Shown in pieces: positions 16,934 through 25,538 of a stretch of DNA of 64,000 nucleotides (position 1 is its first letter; each line of letters opens with the position of its first letter). A model generated the notes under the pieces. The model had not been told where the DNA came from. It saw nothing but the letters and a program-made list of their open reading frames with translations, and searched no databases. The translations under genes and the position numbers were made by a program. Source of the stretch: JANJTB01 sp032027125 (GTDB lineage Bacteria; Bacteroidota; Ignavibacteria; Kapaibacteriales; UBA2268); NCBI GenBank assembly GCA_032027125.1, contig JAVSMQ010000001.1:3458198-3522197 (forward strand). The letters are read 5' to 3'.

Positions 16934-19138
16934 ATGATTCGGTTAATTTTACTTTTTTTATTTGTAATAAGTATTAGTGCTGCTGCACAGGATATTTCGA
17001 TTACTATTCAGCCTGTTTCTGTTATAGAGTGCTTGGGAAAACCGGTTAATATTTTTATAAATGCCGAATCAAAAACCGGTAATAATTTACAATATCAATG
17101 GTATCAAGACGGCGAGAAAGTTTCCGAAGCTGTTTCACCTGTTCTAAAATTTTCGTCGTTGCAACATAATCAGTCGGGTTTATATTGCTGCCGTGTTACA
17201 TCAGAGGGAACTTCGGAATCTGTTAATTCAAATTCTGCATCTGTTTATGCTCTACGTCCAACATCAATAACTCTTGAGCCCGAAGATATAAAAACAAATA
17301 TTTCCAGCGGCAGTATTTCTTTAAATTTTGATGCCCATATTAACGGATTTACAATTGAAGAAGTAATCCAAATGGGAGAACAAGTCAAAATTCAATGGTA
17401 TCAAGTAGAAGGAAATATAAATATTCCACTTGAAGACAACTCAAATTACAACGGAACAAAAACAAACAAATTAAGCATAACTTTTAATAATATTAACGAC
17501 ACAACAAAATATTTTGCTACTGTTGAAGGCAAATGCGGAATCATCACCACAAGAATTGCAAGTGTGATTAAAAATTTCAATGAAGTAGTACTAAAACTTG
17601 ATGATTTAGATGCTTGTGAAGGAAATAGATATTCTCTAAAAGCACAAATCACAAATCCCCTTAACCAAAAACTTGAATTTAAATGGTACAAAGACGGGAA
17701 ACTAATTTATTACAATGAAAATATCAAAGGTATTTATTCCGATGAACTTGTTTTTGACCCTATTTATATGAATGATTCCGGCAATTATAAAATCGAAGCT
17801 AAAATAAAAGAAATTAACTATAAGGTTTTTTCAAATGAAGTAAATGTAAGTGTTGGTAAGGAACCCAAAATTGTTTGTGTCAGAGCGGATACACTAAGGT
17901 TTGATACCGACAACTATGATAAAGAACAAAAACGAGATATTGTTACAGGATGGACAAATGATGTAAGACTTGCTATTTATTATGAATTCAATAGTGTACC
18001 AATTCAATTTGATATATATTGTGATGGTAATTTAGCATCTTCAATAAATTCACTTGAATCAAGATGGCATTTAGGAAATATTTACTATTCAAATTTGGAT
18101 GTTGAAAGAAATGATGATTCAAAGTATTGGGTAATAGCTCACAATAAATGTGGTTATTCATACTCAGATACTGTTAATATTATATTAGAAAACAATTGCG
18201 ACCCATATAATCAAAAACAACATCTATGTGAAAAAGATACCATGTATTTTCAAATAGATTATATAAATAGAAAAGAAAATATTAAACTTGATTATTTTTG
18301 GCAATATTTTTATGAAGGAGGATTTGAGGCTGAAATAAAGACTCCTTGGGTTTATGATGATTCAACCTTAATCAGGGAGAAAAATTATCTTTTACATAAA
18401 GATATGCAATACGTGTTTATGAAAAACGAAAATTTTTATGAGCTTCGTCATTTCATTGATAGAGAGCAAATAGGATTAAAAATAAGAAACCGCGATTCAA
18501 CCAGAGGTTGGGAGTCTATATTCTGTTGCTTGGATGTATATCTGGAATTAATGCCAATAATACGTAGAGAGCCTGTACACCGAACTGTGAACAATGGTGA
18601 TAGGGATACATTATTCAATATTTCCTTTGTCAATGAAGAACCGTTTAAAATGGATATATTTTTTACAATATACTTTATGCAGAGCCTTGATTCAGAGCCA
18701 AAAGAAATATATGCCGGTGTACCGGATTACGGTTTATATTATTATTATATAAAGAATTGTGAAATGAAAGATGATGGATATTATTTTGCTTTGGCAAGAC
18801 ATAATAATGACTGTAATCCTGTTTCAACTGATACAATAAAAGTAACTGTAATTCCAAAAGGAATAGTAGCAGGTGTTAATGAAAATAGTATTGAGTCGTA
18901 TTTTTCAATTCAGCCAAACCCTGCAAGTGAATTCATTACAATTCAAATTCAACCTTCCTTAGGTTTTGAACCTTCGGAAGGTTATCAGGTTCAGATAATT
19001 GATGTGCTGGGGATAGAGGTGATGTCAGAATCAATTCATCCGATGACTCAAAGTCATCGGATGAACATAGAGAGATTGCCATCAGGAGTATATTATATCC
19101 GCATAGGGGATAGAGTAGAGAAATTTTTGAAGATGTAA
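16934..19138 (+). CDS. Secreted Ig-like repeat protein with T9SS tail
   Basis: A 734-aa protein: signal peptide MIRLILLFLFVISISAAAQ, then several Ig-like domains recognisable by the paired Trp and Cys patterns QYQWYQDGEKV, IQWYQVEG and FKWYKDGKLIYYN, each followed by a D/N-SGxYxC/I strand such as NQSGLYCCRV and NDSGNYKIEA. The C-terminal part to about residue 650 is less clear. A T9SS sorting domain follows (SIQPNPASEFITIQ to GVYYIRIGDRVEKFLKM). Two 33-bp palindromes interrupt the sorting domain in frame. AAGGAG precedes the ATG. Likely surface adhesion or extracellular role, inferred only from the Ig fold. Confidence 0.82.
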   Translation: MIRLILLFLFVISISAAAQDISITIQPVSVIECLGKPVNIFINAESKTGNNLQYQWYQDGEKVSEAVSPVLKFSSLQHNQSGLYCCRVTSEGTSESVNSNSASVYALRPTSITLEPEDIKTNISSGSISLNFDAHINGFTIEEVIQMGEQVKIQWYQVEGNINIPLEDNSNYNGTKTNKLSITFNNINDTTKYFATVEGKCGIITTRIASVIKNFNEVVLKLDDLDACEGNRYSLKAQITNPLNQKLEFKWYKDGKLIYYNENIKGIYSDELVFDPIYMNDSGNYKIEAKIKEINYKVFSNEVNVSVGKEPKIVCVRADTLRFDTDNYDKEQKRDIVTGWTNDVRLAIYYEFNSVPIQFDIYCDGNLASSINSLESRWHLGNIYYSNLDVERNDDSKYWVIAHNKCGYSYSDTVNIILENNCDPYNQKQHLCEKDTMYFQIDYINRKENIKLDYFWQYFYEGGFEAEIKTPWVYDDSTLIREKNYLLHKDMQYVFMKNENFYELRHFIDREQIGLKIRNRDSTRGWESIFCCLDVYLELMPIIRREPVHRTVNNGDRDTLFNISFVNEEPFKMDIFFTIYFMQSLDSEPKEIYAGVPDYGLYYYYIKNCEMKDDGYYFALARHNNDCNPVSTDTIKVTVIPKGIVAGVNENSIESYFSIQPNPASEFITIQIQPSLGFEPSEGYQVQIIDVLGIEVMSESIHPMTQSHRMNIERLPSGVYYIRIGDRVEKFLKM
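18951..18983. repeat. 33-bp in-frame palindrome in a T9SS sorting domain
   Basis: Arms AACCTTCCTTAGGTT and AACCTTCGGAAGGTT around TTG, with 13 of 15 pairs matching. It encodes part of IQPSLGFEPSEG between the FITIQ and YQVQIIDVLG strands. Confidence 0.7.
19034..19066. repeat. 33-bp in-frame palindrome, second position in the sorting domain
   Basis: Arm ATTCATCCGATGACT, loop CAA, complementary arm at 19052-19066, 14 of 15 pairs. It encodes SIHPMTQSHRM between LGIEVMSE and NIERLPSG. The same palindrome with a different mismatch occurs at 28315-28347. Confidence 0.75.
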
Positions 19139-19186
19139 ATTATACCGATAATATTTTTGAAATTGTTATTTATTAAGGAGTCAGTT

Positions 19187-20491
19187 ATGAAAAAACTAAG
19201 AACATTTTATGATACTATTAAGCGATTTTCGATATTAGCGTCACTGCTATTCGGAATGATTTGCTTTAATCCTTTAAGCATTAAAGCGGAAAATCCTGAG
19301 TGGATGTACTTCCTTGAAGGATATGCCATAAATGCCAGTATAGAAGATGGAGATAATATTTGGTTTAGTTCCAATGATTATTATTATACTAAAGCTACAT
19401 ATAAGTTTCATAAAGAGTCAAAATTAATAGTTGATACCCTTATGTTTGGGGGCGAGTTTTTAGATATGGATTTAGAAGGAAATCTTTGGATTGCCGGCAG
19501 GAATGGTTTAGCGAAATATGACGGAAATAATATTACAATTTGGGATGACAGCAAATTAGAAGATATCAGTATTCAAAATGGTAGTATTTTATCAATGAAT
19601 ATTGATAATGAAGATAATATCTGGATTGGAACAATGAAATATGGTATTGTAAAATTTGATGGAAGTCAATTTACTAATTATAATTCCCAAAATTCAGGTT
19701 TACCTCAATCAGTAACTGCTGCAACAGCAGGTATAAAATCAATTGATTTTGATAAGTCTCACAATGTCTGGATAAGTTGTACGGAAAATGGTATCGTAAA
19801 ATTCGATGGTAATGATTGGACTGTATATAACAAAGACAATTCGGAATTACCAACTAACAGCGTTAATGAATTAAAAGTTGACAAAACCGGAAATATTTGG
19901 GTATGCACGAATCTTGGATTAGCAAAATATGACAATCAAAACTGGACAATTTTCAACAAAGAAAATACAGGATTTCCAAGCGACAAATTCAGTAAAATTT
20001 CTATTGATAATTCCAATAATATTTGGGTTAATTTTGGGAAAGATTTTGGAGTAGATTATGGAATAATAAAATTCGACGGTGTTGATTATACCATATATAA
20101 TAAAAGTAATTCCGGTCTTAAAAGCAACACTATCCTAGCGATATTGATTGATTCTTATGATAACAAGTGGCTGTCGGTTATTGATAACCTTGGTTATAAT
20201 GGTGTAAATGTATTCAAAGAAGGCGGAGTAATACTTACGTCTGTTGAAGAGGCTGATAATAATTTTACTGAATTTGTTGTTTCTCCTAATCCAGCGAATG
20301 AATTTATAACATTTCAAATTCAACCTTCCGAAGGTTATAAAGTACAGATATTTGATATATTTGGAATAGAGATGATGTCTGTAGGGACAGGGCTTGACCT
20401 GTCCACACAAAGAATAGACGTTTCAGGACTACCAGCCGGTGTATATTATATCAGAATCGGAGATAAAGTAGAAAAGTTTTTGAAGATGTAG
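19187..20491 (+). CDS. Secreted two-component-regulator-type propeller protein with T9SS tail
   Basis: The start at 19187 (MKKLRTFYDTIKRFSILASL) is chosen because AAGGAG lies 6 nt upstream. The 434-aa product has a signal peptide and about six repeats of the form NIWIGTMKYGIVKFDG, NVWISCTENGIVKFDG and NIWVCTNLGLAKYDN, the Reg_prop beta-propeller repeat known from hybrid sensors and also found alone in secreted Bacteroidota proteins. No kinase part is present. The tail is a T9SS sorting domain ending EKFLKM. The 48-bp spacer from the preceding T9SS gene is almost the same as the one before the gene at 10278-9085. Confidence 0.83.
   Translation: MKKLRTFYDTIKRFSILASLLFGMICFNPLSIKAENPEWMYFLEGYAINASIEDGDNIWFSSNDYYYTKATYKFHKESKLIVDTLMFGGEFLDMDLEGNLWIAGRNGLAKYDGNNITIWDDSKLEDISIQNGSILSMNIDNEDNIWIGTMKYGIVKFDGSQFTNYNSQNSGLPQSVTAATAGIKSIDFDKSHNVWISCTENGIVKFDGNDWTVYNKDNSELPTNSVNELKVDKTGNIWVCTNLGLAKYDNQNWTIFNKENTGFPSDKFSKISIDNSNNIWVNFGKDFGVDYGIIKFDGVDYTIYNKSNSGLKSNTILAILIDSYDNKWLSVIDNLGYNGVNVFKEGGVILTSVEEADNNFTEFVVSPNPANEFITFQIQPSEGYKVQIFDIFGIEMMSVGTGLDLSTQRIDVSGLPAGVYYIRIGDKVEKFLKM
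20322..20336. repeat. 15-bp palindrome (single arm) in a T9SS sorting domain
   Basis: AACCTTCCGAAGGTT occurs once, at the site where the gene ending at 19138 has the 33-bp two-arm version (18951-18983). It looks like a half-element. Confidence 0.6.
20385..20404. repeat. Palindrome GGACAGG-N6-CCTGTCC in a T9SS sorting domain
   Basis: Seven-bp arms around GCTTGA, in frame, encoding part of GTGLDLSTQ at the second insertion site of the sorting domain. The gene at 10327 has a decayed version of the same sequence (GACCTGTCCACAC preserved, left arm changed). Confidence 0.6.
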
Positions 20492-20641
20492 ATAGTCTGA
20501 ACTCTTGATTGTACCTGATTTATTTGATTATAATGATTTTAATCAATTAAATCAAAAGAATCAGATTAATCAAGGGTGCGGACAGATAAATCAAAGATTC
20601 GGATTAGCTCTTGACAACAATCAACTTTATATAAAATGAAA

Positions 20642-20664
20642 ACAGCCGGCTGAAAGCCGGCTGT
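20642..20664 (-). terminator. Terminator-like hairpin after the RRM gene
   Basis: ACAGCCGGCT-GAA-AGCCGGCTGT, a perfect 10-bp stem. A nearly identical hairpin follows the second RRM gene (21236-21257). It can serve both the leftward RRM gene and the rightward T9SS gene. Confidence 0.75.
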
Positions 20665-20691
20665 AGATAATATTCGTTTTAAATCGAAAAA

Positions 20692-21000
20692 TTACCAGGA
20701 TTTTTTAAAGCCGCCGCCGCCTGAGCGGTTGTTGCCACGGTTATCACCGCCAAATCCTTCTTTTTTCTCTCTTGCTTCGTTAACAGTAAGTTGTTTACCG
20801 TTAAATTCAGCACTATGTAATTCTTCAATAGCTTTTGCAGCTTCAGTGTCGCCCATTTCAACAAACCCGAAACCTTTTGATCTACCGGTTTCACGGTCTA
20901 TAATAATTTTAGCAGATGCTACTTCACCATATTCTGAGAAGATTTCATTCAACTCTTGCCCGGTTGTAGCGTAGGGCAGATTACCAACATAAATATTCAA
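20692..21000 (-). CDS. RNA-binding protein with one RRM domain and Gly-rich tail
   Basis: A 102-aa protein: RNP2 motif IYVGNL at the start, RNP1 motif KGFGFVEM in the middle, then a Gly/Arg/Asn-rich tail (GGDNRGNNRSGGGG). Such small RRM proteins bind single-stranded RNA, often under cold or stress conditions. The start codon is TTG at 21000, set by GGAG exactly 7 nt upstream. The second RRM gene at 21281 has the same start, leader and terminator, so the unit is a tandem duplication. Confidence 0.9.
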   Translation of the reverse strand: MNIYVGNLPYATTGQELNEIFSEYGEVASAKIIIDRETGRSKGFGFVEMGDTEAAKAIEELHSAEFNGKQLTVNEAREKKEGFGGDNRGNNRSGGGGFKKSW

Positions 21001-21095
21001 AAAGATACTCCGAAAAAAAATAAATTGCGGACTATTCCGCAGTATGCTCGATTTTAGATAGACTTGTGATTATTCGCTTTTCTGAGGGGCAAAAA
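21001..21095 (-). ncRNA. Conserved structured leader of the RRM gene (Chlorobi-RRM-like)
   Basis: The 5' leader matches that of the next RRM gene over about 90 nt. In mRNA sense it holds GCGAATAAT, a hairpin TGCGGA-N4-TCCGCA (21026-21041), a poly-T stretch and GGAG before the TTG start. The hairpin loop changes between copies while the stem is kept. A Chlorobi-RRM RNA motif has been described upstream of RRM genes and thought to be autoregulatory; whether this is the same motif needs a covariance-model search. A TAnnTTTG match (TACTTTTG) lies upstream at 21147-21140. Confidence 0.6.
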
Positions 21096-21235
21096 AATAG
21101 AATCTCAATAAAATTTTAGGACACATACTAAATACAATTCAAAAGTACGAAATATATTTGACATGACCTAATTTTATTTTTATATTATCAAAATAAATTA
21201 TTATATTTGCAAATGACAATCCAAAATAAACGAAA

Positions 21236-21257
21236 ACAGCCGGCATAAGCCGGCTGT
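21236..21257 (-). terminator. Terminator-like hairpin after the second RRM gene
   Basis: ACAGCCGGC-ATAA-GCCGGCTGT, a perfect 9-bp stem, 23 nt after the stop codon. Confidence 0.75.
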
Positions 21258-21280
21258 AAATATAAATTAGATTCAAAAAA

Positions 21281-21595
21281 TTACCAGGATTTTTTGTAAC
21301 CACCGCCGCGATTGTTACCTGAACGACCGCCGCCACCGCCGCCGCCGAATCCTTCTTTTTTCTCTCTTGCTTCGTTAACGGTAAGTTGTTTACCGTTATA
21401 TTCAGCACCGTGTAATTCTTCGATAGCTTTTGCAGCTTCGTTATCGCTCATTTCAACAAACCCGAAACCTTTTGATCTACCGGTTTCACGGTCTATAATA
21501 ATTTTAGCTGAGGACACTTCTCCATATTCCGAGAAGATTTCGTTTAGTTCCTGCTCCGTTGTAGCGTAGGGCAGATTTCCGACATAGATATTCAA
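21281..21595 (-). CDS. RNA-binding protein with one RRM domain and Gly-rich tail (paralogue)
   Basis: 104 aa, nearly identical in the RRM part (IYVGNLPYATTEQELNEI, KGFGFVEMSD) to the protein encoded at 20692, with a longer Gly run in the tail. Start is TTG at 21595 with GGAG 7 nt upstream. The rare start codon is kept in both copies although the sequences have diverged elsewhere, which fits tight translational control through the leader. Predicted role: RNA chaperone or regulator. Confidence 0.9.
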   Translation of the reverse strand: MNIYVGNLPYATTEQELNEIFSEYGEVSSAKIIIDRETGRSKGFGFVEMSDNEAAKAIEELHGAEYNGKQLTVNEAREKKEGFGGGGGGGRSGNNRGGGYKKSW

Positions 21596-21690
21596 AAAGA
21601 TACTCCGAAAAAAAATTAAAAAGTGCGGATTATTCCGCAGTATGCCCGATTTCAGATTGACTGTTTATTATTCGCATTTTAAAGGGCGGA
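21596..21690 (-). ncRNA. Conserved structured leader of the second RRM gene
   Basis: Matches the leader at 21001-21095: hairpin TGCGGA-TTAT-TCCGCA (21624-21639), GCGAATAAT, and GCCC near 21685 that could pair with GGGC near 21645; in the other copy this pair reads CCTC and GAGC, a possible compensatory change. The remaining 330 bp up to the coaC gene contain only AT-rich sequence with no feature I can name. Confidence 0.6.
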
Positions 21691-22021
21691 AAAATAAGGT
21701 TAAATCATATCAAATTTCATTTACATACTATATATGAGTACCAAAATATATATAATATTTGACAAAAACAAGAACTTTTTTCAAATTATATAATTTCTTT
21801 TCAATTTGTTGTAATTAATTTTCAAAATGCGGTAAAGTGTATTAAATTATCCTATATTTACTGCTAATTATCGAATTTTTATCAAAAATCCTGACTTTAA
21901 ATAAATAGCCTTTTTTAAGCTGAAAATCTATGATAAATTGAAGTTTTGAAATTCGACTGAATAGAATAAGGAATTTTTTGCTAAATTTGAATGTATTGAT
22001 TTTTCAAATTTAAGAAACTTT

Positions 22022-22780
22022 ATGAAAAATTATGAAATTCTAAATGGTAAAACTGTACTTCTTGGCGTAACAGGTTCTATTGCGGCTTATAAATCACCGT
22101 TGTTAGTCAGGGAATTGGTTAAAAAAGGTGCAGTTGTACATGTATTGCTGACTGAATCAGGTTCTCAGTTTGTCAGTCCGCTTACGCTTGCAAATCTAAG
22201 CAGGAATAAAGTTATTATAGATATGTTTGACAAAGATTCACAGACATCGGGAGCCTGGCATATCGAACTTGCTCATAAATGCGACGTCATGATTATAGCG
22301 CCCTGCTCTGCTACTACACTTGGAAAACTTGCCAACGCAATATGCGACAGTCCGCTTATATCGGTCGCGATTGCATTGCCGCCATCAGTACCGTTATTGA
22401 TTTCTCCGGCAATGGATTCTACAATGTGGATGCACCCTGCAACACAGAGGTCTCTTAATCTGGTACGTCAGGATGGCGCTGTTATTCTTCCGCCGGTTGA
22501 AGGTGACCTTTCAAGTGGTTTTACAGGACCGGGACGATTCCCTGAAATCAATGATATAGTCAGCTTCATTGAAAAGAATATTAAATCCGATATTACAAAA
22601 AATCGTTATGAAAGCAATTTAAATTATGCTGTTAAAGATAATGAATTTAATCCACCAAAAGCAGCAAACGAAAATATGAAACACGTTTTTGATAAACCGT
22701 TAGAGACAATTGACCAGTCAATTTCAAAAGATAAATGGAATGCCGAGTATGAACTTGACCAACTTAAAAAAAAACTTTAA
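22022..22780 (+). CDS. coaC: Phosphopantothenoylcysteine decarboxylase (CoaC half of CoaBC, stand-alone)
   Basis: Flavoprotein that decarboxylates phosphopantothenoylcysteine to phosphopantetheine in coenzyme A synthesis. It has LLGVTGSIAAYKSPLLVREL (FMN site), HIEL with the likely catalytic His, PCSATTLGKLANAICDS, and PAMDSTMWMHPATQ, the PxMNxxMW substrate-recognition motif with Asp instead of Asn. The protein ends at 252 aa after a variable linker, and the ligase domain is encoded separately 17 bp downstream in another frame. In most bacteria both are one protein. Confidence 0.88.
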   Translation: MKNYEILNGKTVLLGVTGSIAAYKSPLLVRELVKKGAVVHVLLTESGSQFVSPLTLANLSRNKVIIDMFDKDSQTSGAWHIELAHKCDVMIIAPCSATTLGKLANAICDSPLISVAIALPPSVPLLISPAMDSTMWMHPATQRSLNLVRQDGAVILPPVEGDLSSGFTGPGRFPEINDIVSFIEKNIKSDITKNRYESNLNYAVKDNEFNPPKAANENMKHVFDKPLETIDQSISKDKWNAEYELDQLKKKL

Positions 22781-22797
22781 TTCCTAACAAATTTGAC

Positions 22798-23475
22798 ATG
22801 AAAGCAGTCAGAATACTTATTACTGCCGGACCTACCCGCGAAAGTATTGATGATGTAAGATATATTTCAAACCATTCAACCGGAAAAATGGGTTTTGCTA
22901 TTGCTGAAGCAGCACTCGAAGCAGGGGCAGAGGTTACTTTGATTTGCGGACCCGTAAATATGAAATGCCCGGAAAATATTAACCGGATTGATGTAGTTAC
23001 AGCCGAAGAAATGTACAATGAAACCGTCAAACTATTCTCCAAAACTGATATAGCTGTTTTATCTGCCGCCGTTGCTGATTATACTCCCGAAATCCGGTAC
23101 GAAGGTAAATTAAAAAAGGACAATCTTGGGGATTCGCCGAATATTTTGTTGAAAAAGACTAAGGATATATTGTTTGAATTGGGCAAAATAAAAAGCAGTT
23201 CTCAAATTTTAGTCGGTTTTGCACTCGAATCCGAAAACCTACTTGAAAATGCATCAAAAAAACTTATTCAAAAAAACTGCGATATGATAGTTGCAAATGA
23301 CGCCAATAAGCCATTAAGCGGTTTCGGCGGTGATTATAATACAATCGCAATACTCACAAAAGATAATAACATTGAAGAATTTCTACCTATGACAAAAGCA
23401 GAATGTGCAGCAGTTATTTTGTCAAAAGCAAATAAACTTATGAATTCTCAACTAAACAAAAATTTAACCACATAA
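22798..23475 (+). CDS. coaB: Phosphopantothenate--cysteine ligase (CoaB half, stand-alone)
   Basis: Joins cysteine to 4'-phosphopantothenate using a nucleotide triphosphate. The 225-aa protein starts MKAVRILITAGPTRESIDDV, followed by RYISNHSTGKMGFAIAEAA, SAAVADYTPE, KLKK, and ANDANKPLSGFGGDYNT, the standard CoaB motifs in order. The ATG at 22798 coincides with the natural domain start. No clear Shine-Dalgarno is seen, but translation may be coupled to coaC. The frame differs from coaC, so a sequencing frameshift in a fused gene has to be excluded. Confidence 0.88.
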   Translation: MKAVRILITAGPTRESIDDVRYISNHSTGKMGFAIAEAALEAGAEVTLICGPVNMKCPENINRIDVVTAEEMYNETVKLFSKTDIAVLSAAVADYTPEIRYEGKLKKDNLGDSPNILLKKTKDILFELGKIKSSSQILVGFALESENLLENASKKLIQKNCDMIVANDANKPLSGFGGDYNTIAILTKDNNIEEFLPMTKAECAAVILSKANKLMNSQLNKNLTT

Positions 23476-23720
23476 GGCACATAAGAAAAACATAAGATTT
23501 AATGAGTCAGCATTTGAACTAAAACAGACGCCGCCTAAATCCTCCCCAAGTGGAGGACTTTAAACCCTTGCTCAGACTACTCCCTCCCCTTGGGGAGGGC
23601 TGGGGTGGGGTCTCAAATCTCAACACAACAAAAATCTAACAACATAAGTCACATAAGAAAAACATACATTATTAAAACTTATATTTCCTTATGTTTCTTA
23701 TGTGGTTCAAAAAATTATAA
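23476..23720. repeat. Composite intergenic repeat with CACATAAG motifs and GGGGAGG hairpins
   Basis: Two direct copies of CACATAAGAAAAACATA (near 23479 and 23651) and an inverted CTTATGTTTCTTATGTG (near 23691) flank two hairpin-like blocks: CCTCCCCAAGTGGAGG near 23539 and CCCTCCCCTTGGGGAGGG near 23582. No open frame is convincing. It looks like an accumulation of dispersed repeats. Confidence 0.55.
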
Positions 23721-23798
23721 CAACAAAATCAGTCCAATTTCATCTAAAAACTATTACTTTTACAATTATTGAAAATATAAATTCGGAAAATAGATTTT

Positions 23799-25082
23799 AT
23801 GGAAAAAGGTTTCAGACATAAAAAGAAGTTGGCAATTGTTGCCCAATTCGGCGGTCCTACTTCGGTTATCAATCGTACTTTGTTCGGGGTTGCCGATGAA
23901 CTGAGGAAAAAGGACATCGAAGTTTGGGGTCCTATCAGGGGAATTGACGGCGTGCTGACAAATGACTTCCTGATAATGAGTGAGTTCTCCGAATTGAAAA
24001 TTGACCAGATTAGAAAAAAGCCCGGCTCTTATCTCGGTACTTCAAAATTTAATGTTAACGAAAACAGCGCCCCCATCATAGCCGAAAAATTGAAGCAGTA
24101 CGGCGCCAATTATTTCTTTATGATTGGCGGCGATTCAACTGCTACAATCGCAAACCAGATACTTAAAGCTTCCGGCGACATAAATCACGAAATAATAGTA
24201 ATCCATATTCCCAAAACAATTGATAATGATTTGGTCGAGACTGACCATTGCCCTGGTTATGGAAGTTCGGCACTGACTGTTGCAAAAGTTGCTTTCGGAT
24301 TAGACCAGGAAAACCGCTCACAGGGTGGAATTCACCTTCAAATCATTATGGGGCGTGATTCAGGATTTCTTGCTGCAGCATCAACGCTTTTACGCGGCGA
24401 TGGAGGTCCTCATCTTGTATATCTTCCCGAGCGTTCATTTAATTTCGATTTATTTCTGCGGGATGTTGAGGATGTAATATCCCGGACATCAAATCCAAGC
24501 CGTGCCTTTATTGTCGTATCCGAAGGTATCAGACTTTTCCACGATGAAAACGGCGAACAAAAATCTACATTAATCGCGGATATAGCTGCTGCCGAAATGA
24601 AGGAAGTTGTTGAATCCGAAGAAAATTTAGGCGGTATAAGTCTGAGTGTTGGCAGTTCGGTGATGGCACGTTATCTTTCAAATAAGCTGCAGAAAGCTTT
24701 CCCTACTCAAAGAGTCAGAGCTGACGTACTGGGTTATGTTGCAAGGTCTTATCCTGATGTTTCGTATGTGGATGCTGTCGAAGCCGAATATGTCGGCAAG
24801 GAAGCTGTAAGATACTCGCAGATGGATAAGGGCAGCGGCAGTGTGATTATTATTCGTACAGGGCATTTGCATACCTATTCAATTAAAACTGATTTTATTG
24901 ATTTGGAAAGGGTTGCAGGCAAGACAAAGTCCATGCCTAAGAACTTTATCGGCACGTATGCAAAGGATATCAGTGAAGATTTCCTTGATTATGCCGGTCC
25001 TTTAATCGGACATGTACACGGTTTTGATTATGACCATTTGCTGCCACACGGCTGGCGTCACAGGATTGATGACTGGCATTGA
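23799..25082 (+). CDS. 6-phosphofructokinase, pyrophosphate-dependent type
   Basis: A 427-aa phosphofructokinase: GGPTSVINRTLFG at the N terminus, MIGGDSTATIANQI in the phosphate-donor loop, IPKTIDNDL with the catalytic Asp, MGRDSGFLAAAS and PERSFN. In ATP-type enzymes the donor loop reads GGDGS and the catalytic motif PGTIDND; the Lys in PKTIDND and a non-Gly residue after GGD are characteristic of PPi users. The loop is GGDST, not the usual GGDD(S/T), so donor specificity is likely but not certain. The enzyme acts in glycolysis and can run in both directions. Confidence 0.85.
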   Translation: MEKGFRHKKKLAIVAQFGGPTSVINRTLFGVADELRKKDIEVWGPIRGIDGVLTNDFLIMSEFSELKIDQIRKKPGSYLGTSKFNVNENSAPIIAEKLKQYGANYFFMIGGDSTATIANQILKASGDINHEIIVIHIPKTIDNDLVETDHCPGYGSSALTVAKVAFGLDQENRSQGGIHLQIIMGRDSGFLAAASTLLRGDGGPHLVYLPERSFNFDLFLRDVEDVISRTSNPSRAFIVVSEGIRLFHDENGEQKSTLIADIAAAEMKEVVESEENLGGISLSVGSSVMARYLSNKLQKAFPTQRVRADVLGYVARSYPDVSYVDAVEAEYVGKEAVRYSQMDKGSGSVIIIRTGHLHTYSIKTDFIDLERVAGKTKSMPKNFIGTYAKDISEDFLDYAGPLIGHVHGFDYDHLLPHGWRHRIDDWH

Positions 25083-25119
25083 TAATTATTTTTCCGCTCA
25101 ATGCAGTTCAAAATCTATT

Positions 25120-25160
25120 AAACCTTCCGATAAACAAAAACATTCGGAAGGTTTTTTTTA
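25120..25160 (+). terminator. Intrinsic terminator after the phosphofructokinase gene
   Basis: AACCTTCCGA and TCGGAAGGTT pair around a 13-nt loop, followed by a T-run. The stem core CCTTCCGA matches the palindromes found inside T9SS sorting domains. Confidence 0.85.
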
Positions 25161-25215
25161 TAAACAATTTTATGAAATTATTTAATCCCTAATACATATC
25201 TTTTTTACTTATAAT

Positions 25216-25467
25216 AACTTTCTAACCCGACGGAATAACTTTCTAACTGCTACGAATGACTTTCTAACCGCTACGAATAACTTCCTAACCGATACGAACA
25301 ACTTTCTAACCGGTACGAATAACTTTCCAACCTCTACGAATAACTTTCTAACCGGTACGAAGAACTTTCTAACCTCTACGAATAACTTTCTAACCATTAC
25401 GAATAACTTTTTAACCTGTGCGAATAACTTTCTAACCGTTACGAATAACTTTCTAACTAATACGAAA
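25216..25467. repeat. Tandem array 1: 12 units of 21 bp
   Basis: Twelve head-to-tail 21-mers of the form AACTTTCTAACCGNTACGAAT, every unit exactly 21 bp. Variation is concentrated at two or three positions in the middle. On the minus strand one frame is open and encodes the heptad VRKLFVx, but no start signal or known protein is associated. An 71-bp non-repetitive stretch separates it from array 2. Confidence 0.85.
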
Positions 25468-25538
25468 TATGGTATTGTAGTTCAAAAACAAATTTTACAC
25501 TTTCCGGCTTCAAAATCATCCAAACTAACAACCCGGAA

